A stretch of 64,000 nucleotides of DNA, from positions 1 through 64,000 of the forward strand of contig SVRL01000005.1 in the NCBI GenBank assembly GCA_015064845.1, in the 5' to 3' direction. Positions 8,732-16,931 of the stretch are shown piece by piece (position 1 is the first letter of the stretch; each line of letters begins with the position of its first letter). A model generated the notes under the pieces. It was given only the letters and a program-made list of their open reading frames with translations. It was not told the origin of the DNA and made no database searches. The DNA is from Oscillospiraceae bacterium. GTDB taxonomy: Bacteria; Bacillota; Clostridia; Oscillospirales; CAG-272. Made by a program: the position numbers and the translations under genes.

Positions 8732-11053
8732 ATGAAATCTGATTTTGAAAAAACGATATCCTTGGATGGCAATTGGGAACTTTTCTATACCGAAAACAGG
8801 AATCTGGTGCAGGGAGAAGAATATAAAACACTTTTTGCACTCCATCACAGTACGCTTTTTCACGTATCCGCACAAGTACCCGGAAATTTTGAACTCGATC
8901 TTATGCGCGCAGGTATTATTGATGATATTTTCTACGGAGAAAACCCTTTGCTTGCGCAAAAACACGAAAACTTTCATCTTTGGTATGCAAGAACCTTTGA
9001 ATTTACGGAATCATCTTCTCAAAATTTAATTTTCGATGGAGTTGATACTTTTGCCGACGTTTATCTCAACGGCGTTTTGATCGGTCAAACAGATAATATG
9101 CTGATTGCGCACACAATGGCAGCCAAAACATTAAAATGCGGTATAAATGAAATCGTCGTACATATCAAACCCGTTTTTCTGGAATCCCGCAAGCACCCGA
9201 TCGGCGCGGGATGCATCGTTCATCAAAGCTATAATGCAGAAAGTCTTGCAGTGCGCAAAGCGGCGCACATGTTCGGATGGGATATTATGCCGAGAATTCT
9301 TTCCGGAGGAATCTGGAAATCGGTTCGTCTGGAAGAAATCCGCAAAGAACGCCTGGAAGAACTTTATTTGAGAACGGTTGCTCTCCGTCCCAACAAAGCG
9401 ATTTTGCGTTTGTACTATCAAGCCGATATAAAGGGCGATTTTTCCTATGAGTATCAACTGAAAATCGAAGGCGTTTGCAAAGACAGCAGTTTTGAAAAAG
9501 TAATTGCTCTTTGGAATCCTTCCGGAACAACGCATATCGATTTGATGTCGCCGTATCTCTGGTGGACGAAAGATATGGGCGAACAAAATCTTTATGAAAT
9601 TACGGCAACACTTTCCCATTTTGAAAAAATCATTGACCGCGTTACTTTCCGTATGGGCGTTTGTAAATTCGATCTGAAGAGAAGCAGTCTTGCCGATGAA
9701 AACGCAGAATTCTGTTTCTATATCAATAAAGAGCCGTTGTTTGTGCGCGGAACGAACTGGGTTCCTTTGGATGCACTCCACTCCCGTGACCGTGAGCGTC
9801 TGCCGCGCGCATTGGAAATTCTGAACGATTCGAATTGCAATATGGTTCGTTTCTGGGGCGGCAATGTATACGAAGACGAAGCCATGTTTGACTACTGCGA
9901 CGAAAACGGTATTGCCGTATGGCAGGATTTCGCTATGGGATGTGCATCCTATCCGCTGAACGGTCATCTCTGCCAAAGCCTTGAAAAAGAAGTCACCGCC
10001 GTTGTTAAAAAATACAGACAGCATCCTTGCATTGCGGTCTGGGCAGGCGATAACGAATGTGATGAAGCCGTAGCTTTGTGGCGAAAAGACGGCTTGGATC
10101 CCAACAGAAACGTATTGACAAGAAAAGTCATTCCCTCCGTTCTGACACAGCACGATCCCGAACGCGCCTATCTGCCGAGTTCGCCCTATATTGATGAACG
10201 TGCTTATGCAAGCGGCAATCCCGGAAACACTCCCGAAAAACACCTTTGGGGACCAAGAGATTATTTCAAAAGTGATTTTTATACCACTTCCCCTGCTGCA
10301 TTCGCAAGCGAAACGGGTTATCACGGCTGTCCTGCACCTTCCTCTCTTGAAAAATTTATTTCTCCCGAACGCATGTGGCCTTGGCAGGATAATCCCGAAT
10401 GGCAAATTCATGCTACCTGCATGGAGCTCGGACCGCAGGCGAAATATGCTTTCCGTATTCCTTTGATGGCAAATCAAATCAAAGTTCTCTTTGATGAAGA
10501 ACCCGAAACGTTGGAACGTTTTGCAAAAATGAGCCAGGCTTCGCAAGCGGAAGCCATGAAATTTTTCGTTGAACGATTCCGAAGCGGTAAATGGAAACAT
10601 ACCGGCATTATCTGGTGGAACCTGATTGACGGATGGCCGCAATTTTCCGATGCCGTTACAGATTATTATTATGCAAAAAAATTGGCGTATTACGTCATAC
10701 GCCGTTCGCAGCAGCCGATTTGTCTGATGTTCCGCGAACCTTGCGGAGAAAATCTTGAACTTGTCGGTGCCAATGAATATTTGCGGAATGTTTCCGTTTC
10801 CTATCGCGTTACGGATATGACTGTAGACAGAACTGCGTGTGAAGGTGTTGTATTACTGCAAAAAAATCAAACAACACCGATTACAATAACAAATTATTTT
10901 CCAGACGGGATACATTTTTATTTGATAGAATGGTCATATGAAGGAAAACAGGGAAAAAATTACTACGTCAGCGGAAGAGCGCCCTTTTCATTTGACGAAT
11001 ATGAGCAATATATGAAAAAAAGCGGAATGTGGGAGGCTGACGGTTTGAACTGA
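8732..11053 (+). CDS. GH2 beta-mannosidase-like glycoside hydrolase
   Basis: GVDTFADVYLNG, RFWGGNVYED, WQDFAMGCASYP, WAGDNECDE (acid/base), FASETGYHG (nucleophile). Confidence 0.88.
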   Translation: MKSDFEKTISLDGNWELFYTENRNLVQGEEYKTLFALHHSTLFHVSAQVPGNFELDLMRAGIIDDIFYGENPLLAQKHENFHLWYARTFEFTESSSQNLIFDGVDTFADVYLNGVLIGQTDNMLIAHTMAAKTLKCGINEIVVHIKPVFLESRKHPIGAGCIVHQSYNAESLAVRKAAHMFGWDIMPRILSGGIWKSVRLEEIRKERLEELYLRTVALRPNKAILRLYYQADIKGDFSYEYQLKIEGVCKDSSFEKVIALWNPSGTTHIDLMSPYLWWTKDMGEQNLYEITATLSHFEKIIDRVTFRMGVCKFDLKRSSLADENAEFCFYINKEPLFVRGTNWVPLDALHSRDRERLPRALEILNDSNCNMVRFWGGNVYEDEAMFDYCDENGIAVWQDFAMGCASYPLNGHLCQSLEKEVTAVVKKYRQHPCIAVWAGDNECDEAVALWRKDGLDPNRNVLTRKVIPSVLTQHDPERAYLPSSPYIDERAYASGNPGNTPEKHLWGPRDYFKSDFYTTSPAAFASETGYHGCPAPSSLEKFISPERMWPWQDNPEWQIHATCMELGPQAKYAFRIPLMANQIKVLFDEEPETLERFAKMSQASQAEAMKFFVERFRSGKWKHTGIIWWNLIDGWPQFSDAVTDYYYAKKLAYYVIRRSQQPICLMFREPCGENLELVGANEYLRNVSVSYRVTDMTVDRTACEGVVLLQKNQTTPITITNYFPDGIHFYLIEWSYEGKQGKNYYVSGRAPFSFDEYEQYMKKSGMWEADGLN

Positions 11054-11068
11054 CGAAAGGAGGTTATC

Positions 11069-11734
11069 ATGTTAGTTACGGGAGATACCCACGGCGAACA
11101 AAACAGATTTAACGAAATATTATCTCAGGCAAAACGAAACGATATCATTCTGATTTGCGGTGATTGCGGACTTTTATTCCACGACTTGATTACGGAACAT
11201 ATTTTTTTGAACAAATTGGAAAAAGAGCCTTATAGCATTTGTTTCTGTGACGGCAATCACGAAAATTTTTCTGCCATCTACCGCTACCCCTGCGAAGAAT
11301 GGAACGGTGGAAAGGTTCACCGCATTCGGAATAATATATTTCATCTGATGCGCGGTCAGGTTTTCACGATTGAAGGAAAGAAAATCTTCACAATGGGCGG
11401 CGCATACAGCGTAGACAAATATATGCGTACGGAAAACGTTTCCTGGTGGAAAGAAGAATTGCCCACCAATGAGGAATATGCGGAAGCCGTCAAGAATCTG
11501 AAAGCAAACGATTTTTCCGTGGATTACATCATTTCTCACACGGCGCCAAGAGAAATCATTCGCAGAATGGGTGCCAATCCCGATTTTGCCAAGGATTCCG
11601 AATTGACGGGATTTTTGGAATGGGTCATGTATGAAACGAAATACCGAAAGTGGTTTTTCGGACATTGGCACAAAGATGAGCAGATTGATGAAAAACATCG
11701 CGCCGTTTGGTTCGATCTGATTCGTCCGGAATAG
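11069..11734 (+). CDS. metallophosphoesterase
   Basis: GDTHG, GDCG, GNHE, SHTAP, FGHWHKD motifs; SD AAAGGAGG. Confidence 0.88.
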   Translation: MLVTGDTHGEQNRFNEILSQAKRNDIILICGDCGLLFHDLITEHIFLNKLEKEPYSICFCDGNHENFSAIYRYPCEEWNGGKVHRIRNNIFHLMRGQVFTIEGKKIFTMGGAYSVDKYMRTENVSWWKEELPTNEEYAEAVKNLKANDFSVDYIISHTAPREIIRRMGANPDFAKDSELTGFLEWVMYETKYRKWFFGHWHKDEQIDEKHRAVWFDLIRPE

Positions 11735-11765
11735 TTCAAACAAAATAAAAACACAAACGAAAGCA

Positions 11766-11818
11766 AAGACTTGCCGGCTTGGGATGTCAAACGACATCCC
11801 AAGTAGGCAAGTCTTTTA
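11766..11818 (+). terminator. long rho-independent terminator
   Basis: AAGACTTGCC...CTTGGGATGTC-AAAC-GACATCCCAAG...GGCAAGTCTTTTA. Confidence 0.8.
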
Positions 11819-11925
11819 TGTAGCATTGCTGATTACAAAATATCAATCTGTTAAAACAATATTGCGGAATAGTTTTCTAACCGTTGCATATACTTGATGT
11901 ATCAAGCAGAAAACAGGAGAAAAAC

Positions 11926-12456
11926 ATGAAAAAAACAATTTCTTTGTGGCAATTCGCAGGCTTTGCCTTTACATCGTTTGCGGGAACGCTTTTGCATTTT
12001 CTTTACGAGTGGACCAACCAAAGTATATGGGCGGCACCTTTTTCCGCCATTAACGAATCTACTTGGGAACATATGAAGCTCCTTTTCTTTCCCATGCTGA
12101 TTTTTGCTTTAGTCGAAGATCGATTTTTGAAAAAAGATTTCCCTGATTTCTGGTGTGTAAAATTGTGCGGCATTTCCGTCGGACTTTTGTTGATTCCCGT
12201 CCTTTTTTACACCTATAACGGAGCCATCGGACCTTCTCCCGACTTTGTCAACATAGCTATTTTTTTCATCTCGGCGGCTTTTTCCTATTGGCTTGAAACG
12301 AAACTTTTGCAAAAAGAAGCCTCTTCTTGCAACTCTTCCGTCAAGCCAATTACGGCATTGCTTGCAATCGCCGTTCTTTTCGTGTTGTTTACGTTTGCAA
12401 CACCGCAACTTCCGCTTTTCCGCGATCCCGAAACCATGCTTTACGGCATACGATAA
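11926..12456 (+). CDS. DUF6512-like membrane protein
   Basis: LLHFLYEWTNQSIWAAPFSAINESTWEHMKLLFFPML pattern; SD AGGAG. Confidence 0.7.
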   Translation: MKKTISLWQFAGFAFTSFAGTLLHFLYEWTNQSIWAAPFSAINESTWEHMKLLFFPMLIFALVEDRFLKKDFPDFWCVKLCGISVGLLLIPVLFYTYNGAIGPSPDFVNIAIFFISAAFSYWLETKLLQKEASSCNSSVKPITALLAIAVLFVLFTFATPQLPLFRDPETMLYGIR

Positions 12457-12510
12457 ATTTCAGCTCATATATTTTCGGATAAGACCGATCCGTCAGAAAC
12501 AGCAAGCACT

Positions 12511-12933
12511 TCATTTTTGTTTTTGCGCCAGCTTGGAATTCAGCAGATCGGTTTTTTTCTTTGTCATAAAATAGATGCCCATCCAAATGATGCCGTATCC
12601 AACGAAAAAACAAACCGTGAAGATCAAAACACTTTCCTGTTTGAGCCAACCGTTCATCAAATAAATAATAATGTAATCCAAATAAAGGACAAAGCCGTGA
12701 ATAAAAATCGCACATAACAGAGGGAGTTTTTCAATTTGGTAAACCGCTTGAATCCCTCCCGCGACAAAAGCAAGTAAAAATGAAGTGATAATTCCCACGA
12801 TAACCTCTTCCGCCCTTAACGTTTCAATCACGCCGAAGCGCCAAAGAAACAGGTAAATGACCGCCAAAACAAGAGGTCCGTAACCTCCTGCAAGAAATCC
12901 CCGATGAATAAAATGCAAAATAAATTTTTTCAT
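12511..12933 (-). CDS. DUF3021 family membrane protein
   Basis: 4-TM protein directly downstream of and overlapping the LytTR gene, as in LytTR-DUF3021 modules. Confidence 0.8.
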   Translation of the reverse strand: MKKFILHFIHRGFLAGGYGPLVLAVIYLFLWRFGVIETLRAEEVIVGIITSFLLAFVAGGIQAVYQIEKLPLLCAIFIHGFVLYLDYIIIYLMNGWLKQESVLIFTVCFFVGYGIIWMGIYFMTKKKTDLLNSKLAQKQK

Positions 12934-13373
12934 TTGATTTGAAACCTCCGTTTGATTTCCGAAAAACATCTCCTGGAAACGTAATCCTGATACCCACACT
13001 TAAAAATCACGTCCACACCGCCATTCCAAACGGTTTTGAAACGCAAAATACGGTTTTCGTTTGCCAAAGCGGATTTATTGATCCGAATAAAATATGACGG
13101 AAGCACTTCTTCCAGTTCAAATAAACGCTTCGGAACCCGATACCGTTCGTTATTTTTATCAATCGCAATGACCTTTCGGTCGATGACCGCAATACACTCA
13201 ATTTCGGAAAAAGAAAGCTGTGTCATTTCATCCTCGCGCCAAACGGAAATTTTATCTTCCCCCTTGTATGCGAGAATTAAATTTTCAATTTGTTCGGTCA
13301 ATGCACTTGGCGTATGCGCAACTACCGTTACGGATTCTTCCGCCATTGGATCCAATTTCAATATATATTTCAT
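12930..13373 (-). CDS. LytTR-family DNA-binding protein
   Basis: C-terminal LytTR: IECIAVIDRKVIAIDKNNERYRVPKRLFELEEVLPSYFIRINKSALANENRI. Confidence 0.88.
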   Translation of the reverse strand: MKYILKLDPMAEESVTVVAHTPSALTEQIENLILAYKGEDKISVWREDEMTQLSFSEIECIAVIDRKVIAIDKNNERYRVPKRLFELEEVLPSYFIRINKSALANENRILRFKTVWNGGVDVIFKCGYQDYVSRRCFSEIKRRFQIK

Positions 13374-13386
13374 CTTGAAAACACCT

Positions 13387-14118
13387 TTACTGTTTTTTCA
13401 TCTGCCGCAAAAAGAGCAAAACCGCACCAAGAGAAACAGCAAGCATATAAAGAAGCACGGGAAGCAAATGAGAAGCAATGTCCTTAAAATCTTCCGTCAA
13501 AGCACTCTGAACCAATTCAACGGCATGAACAAACGGCAATGCGTGCGCAATCGCTTCAAATACGCCTCCAACAAGCGAAAGGTCAAACCATACACCGGAG
13601 AGCCATGCGGAAAGATTGGTCAGCAGAGCGCCGCAAATCCCGCCTACCTGCTTACTGTTCATTACGCTTCCGAACAATAAGCCGAGCGAGATATAAAAAA
13701 CAGCCATCGGTATATTGAAAAGCACCGCATAAAAAATATGAATCGAAAACGGAAGCTTCAAAAACAACGCAACCAGATAACAACAAACGCTTTGTATAAG
13801 CGCAAACGGAAGCATTGGCAGGATATATCCCAAAATAAACTCATATGCACGCAAAGGCGTTGTATATAATCTCTGCAAAAATGCGCTTTCTCTGTCTTTG
13901 GCAACCAACGAAGAAGAAAACAACGCAAAAAAAGAAAGTCCGAAAACCGTAATCCCCGGGGCCAGAGTTTCAATTGCAAATAGCTCAACGGGAACATTGG
14001 CTTGTATTGCGCTGAGCAAAAGAAGCAAAACGATCGGAAATCCGAGGCCGAAAAACAAATTGATCGGATCCCGCAAAATTTCCTTTGCGCATCGTTTGGA
14101 AAATGTCCATATTCTCAT
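13387..14118 (-). CDS. ABC-2 type transporter permease
   Basis: 6-TM permease overlapping the ABC ATPase gene; AKDRESAFLQRLYTTPLRAYEFILGYILP. Confidence 0.88.
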   Translation of the reverse strand: MRIWTFSKRCAKEILRDPINLFFGLGFPIVLLLLLSAIQANVPVELFAIETLAPGITVFGLSFFALFSSSLVAKDRESAFLQRLYTTPLRAYEFILGYILPMLPFALIQSVCCYLVALFLKLPFSIHIFYAVLFNIPMAVFYISLGLLFGSVMNSKQVGGICGALLTNLSAWLSGVWFDLSLVGGVFEAIAHALPFVHAVELVQSALTEDFKDIASHLLPVLLYMLAVSLGAVLLFLRQMKKQ

Positions 14119-14843
14119 TTGTCTGCCTCCTTTACGATAGAAATAAATGCGTTTTCAAATTTTTCCGCGGACGTTCGTTCCATCAGTTCCCGAACCGTTC
14201 CCACGGCAAGAAGCTTTCCGTTTTTCATGATGCCGACAGAATCGGAAAGTGCCTCTGCTTCTTCCATATAATGCGTGGTTAAAATAACGGTTATCTCCCC
14301 TTTCATTGCCCGAATGGTATCCCAAAGCTCGCTTCTGGCAATGACGTCCAAGCCCAGGGTCGGTTCATCAAGAAACAAAATTTCAGGTTCTCCGATCAAC
14401 GCCATGGCAATACTCAAGCGGCGCTGATAACCGCCCGAAAGCTTTCCCGCTTTTTTCTTCAAAACAGCCTGTAATGAAAATTGCTCCGAAAGCTTTTTCG
14501 TCTGCTCTTCTGTTTTTTCCTTGGAAAAGCCGTAAATTCCGCACATCAATTCAAGATTTTCTTTTACGGACAAATTCGGCGCGACTGCGGTTTCCTGCGG
14601 AGATACACCGATCTTTCGTTTGACCGCCTCGCTTTGATGCAATATACTGCTGCCGCCAACCGTGGCATCGCCCTGTGTCGGCTTTGTCAAGCAGGAAAGC
14701 ATTTTGATTGTCGTCGTCTTCCCCGCGCCGTTCAAGCCGAGCAATGAAAAAAGCTCGCCCTTTTTAATCGTCAGATTCAATTGATCCACCGCTGTCAGAT
14801 CGTGATATTTTTTTGTTAAATTGTTTGCTTGAATGGCATCCAT
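14115..14843 (-). CDS. ABC transporter ATP-binding protein
   Basis: Walker A GLNGAGKTT, signature LSGGYQRR, Walker B ILFLDEPTLGLD. Confidence 0.95.
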   Translation of the reverse strand: MDAIQANNLTKKYHDLTAVDQLNLTIKKGELFSLLGLNGAGKTTTIKMLSCLTKPTQGDATVGGSSILHQSEAVKRKIGVSPQETAVAPNLSVKENLELMCGIYGFSKEKTEEQTKKLSEQFSLQAVLKKKAGKLSGGYQRRLSIAMALIGEPEILFLDEPTLGLDVIARSELWDTIRAMKGEITVILTTHYMEEAEALSDSVGIMKNGKLLAVGTVRELMERTSAEKFENAFISIVKEADK

Positions 14844-14912
14844 TCCGTTCTCCTCCGTTTTACGATGTTTTTAACGGTTTTATTATAACATATCCTTCAA
14901 TAAAAATGTGTA

Positions 14913-14950
14913 TTTATGCTCCAACGGTCTTTTTTTATGTCCCAACGGCA
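14913..14950 (-). promoter_or_regulatory. candidate LytTR operator (two direct repeats, 21-bp period)
   Basis: Minus strand: GCCGTTGGGACATAAA and ACCGTTGGAGCATAAA. Core matches LytTR consensus [TA][AC][CA]GTTN[AG][TG] at 8/9 each. A TATAAT -10 lies at 14882-14887 (minus strand). Confidence 0.6.
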
Positions 14951-14972
14951 AAAAGCGAGCAATGCCCGCTTT

Positions 14973-16262
14973 TTAAGCTCTTTTCATTTTTCTCAAATAG
15001 GATATACCGCACGCAATAACGTCAAGAACCATCAATCCATACAACAGAATGTGCAGATAATCGTAATTGTTGAGCGCGATATTATACGCGCGCTGGGTAA
15101 TGACGGTAACGGGCATTTTATCTTCAGCAGACTCCGTAAACAAAATAGATTTATTCAAAGACTTATGAAAATAATATTCACAGATGACTTCTCCCTTGGA
15201 ATTGACGATCTTTCCCTGTTCTTTCATAAAAGAGGCATCGGAATAATCTTCTCCCGGAACAACCACCACGGCATCGCCCTCTTTATCGTAGTATGTATAG
15301 CCTTCTTTATACCAAGTATCATATTGATTTTCCATAAAGGCCTTGAAATCCTCGCAGGTATAAAAAACTTCTTTTCGTGCAAGTCCTCTGATACCGATTA
15401 CTTCCAAAACAAAAACGCCGATTCCGATCACAAGAGCAATACACAAAGAAACTGCGATTGTTTTCAGCAAAAGTTTTTTGTTATAACCAAACGCTTCCTT
15501 TTCAGACGAAGTTAACGAATATAATCCTCTGCTGCAAAGACAGTCCCGAATCTTTAAAATATAGAAAATATATGCCAAGACTCCGATTGCAAGAACAAAT
15601 ATACCGCCCCACAAAAGCCATGATCCAAATTCCAATCCGTAATAGGGACTATCCAGCAAAACAACGAGAGGCAAACAAAACGAAACACTCAAAAGATTGA
15701 AAAAAGAAATCCTGATTGCCGTTTTCACCACGTCGTTATTGGATAAAAGAAGCTGTTGCGCACGGGTATCGTCCTCTTCATCCACCGAAAATCTTGCGTT
15801 TACGGTAAAACAAATCTGGCATATTTCACTTGTTGCGGCAAACGCCAAAGCCAGACAAAACGCAATCAAGCCTTTTGAAAAGGAGAGATTGGCAATCATT
15901 GCGGCAATCAGACCGAGAATCGTAATCCCAACGGAAATCATCGTAAAGTTTTGATATTTTTTCCGTGTTCGGTCTAACATGAAACGAAACTGTTTTTCGC
16001 TCTTTTCTTTTTGTCTTTGATCTCCGTTTTCTCTTTCCAAACGTTCGGGATTGTTTCGCTCTCCCCGAAGCAACTCATCTGCCGTAATACCAAAAATTTC
16101 CGCGATTGCGGGAATCAGCGAAAGATCAGGCGTGCATTCATCGCATTCCCATCGGCTGACCGTTTTGTCCGAAACGAAAAGTTTTTCGCCAAATTCCCTT
16201 TGCGTCATGCCGTTTGCTTTTCGCAATGCCGATATAAATTTTCCGATTGTTTTCTTTTCCAT
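14973..16262 (-). CDS. XRE-family HTH regulator with C-terminal membrane domain
   Basis: FISALRKANGMTQREFGEKLFVSDKTVSRWECDECTPDLSLIPAIAEIFGITADELLRGE, then several TM segments. Confidence 0.9.
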   Translation of the reverse strand: MEKKTIGKFISALRKANGMTQREFGEKLFVSDKTVSRWECDECTPDLSLIPAIAEIFGITADELLRGERNNPERLERENGDQRQKEKSEKQFRFMLDRTRKKYQNFTMISVGITILGLIAAMIANLSFSKGLIAFCLALAFAATSEICQICFTVNARFSVDEEDDTRAQQLLLSNNDVVKTAIRISFFNLLSVSFCLPLVVLLDSPYYGLEFGSWLLWGGIFVLAIGVLAYIFYILKIRDCLCSRGLYSLTSSEKEAFGYNKKLLLKTIAVSLCIALVIGIGVFVLEVIGIRGLARKEVFYTCEDFKAFMENQYDTWYKEGYTYYDKEGDAVVVVPGEDYSDASFMKEQGKIVNSKGEVICEYYFHKSLNKSILFTESAEDKMPVTVITQRAYNIALNNYDYLHILLYGLMVLDVIACGISYLRKMKRA

Positions 16263-16370
16263 AAAATGTATCCTCCTTGTATTTCATCTTGATCGGATGA
16301 CATCATTCTATCATTTTGTCAGAAAAAACACCACCCCAAAATCCGGGAATCTCTCCCGAAATGCGAGAAT

Positions 16371-16766
16371 TCAACTTTTATGATTCTTTTCGGTACATTT
16401 TTTCCAATTACCTCTGCGGATGGAACTGCTCTTTATAAACAAAAGCGGAATTTTTTGTTTTCGAATCAATCCCAAAAGCGCCCAAACTTCGCACCAGAGA
16501 AAAAGAAGTAGCGCCATGCCATACGCTTCTGTTTCCAAAAAATAAAACATCAGATAAGAAAAACTCAAGGAAAAAGAGTGGATCAATGTATACGGAATAC
16601 TCCTTTTTCCCTCTTTCAAAAATTTTTTTGAATAAAAAAAGGAAGTAAACGGAAGGTAAACGATTATCCATAAAACGAAGATAGTTACATGATATTCTAA
16701 ATTAATAAAAATCAATTGAAAGCCAATCGATACCAAAAAAGAAACCAACGGATATATATATTTCAC
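16371..16766 (-). pseudogene. truncated paralog of the membrane protein at 4711..5499 (N-terminal half only)
   Basis: SLSFSYLMFYFLETEAYGMALLLFLWCEVWALLGLIRKQK resembles VLTLSYIVLYLGNSDIYPYALKIFIWSQCWSLLGLIRIRKKD. 131 aa versus about 262 aa. Confidence 0.5.
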
Positions 16767-16931
16767 AAAAAACCTCCTTTTTCAAATCCGCAACACCTAT
16801 AATGCCAAAAAATCTCTACGTTTGATATTATATCATTTTTTCAAAATTCTTTCAAGTATTCTTCTTGTTTTTCATTCTGTTCTGTGCTATAATTGTATTG
16901 AAAATTATATTGGAAAAGGAGTCTATCATTG

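Noticed and set aside
9131-10642. 503-aa antisense ORF opposite the GH2 beta-mannosidase gene
   Set aside because: Fully overlaps a strongly supported CDS; no SD or domain.
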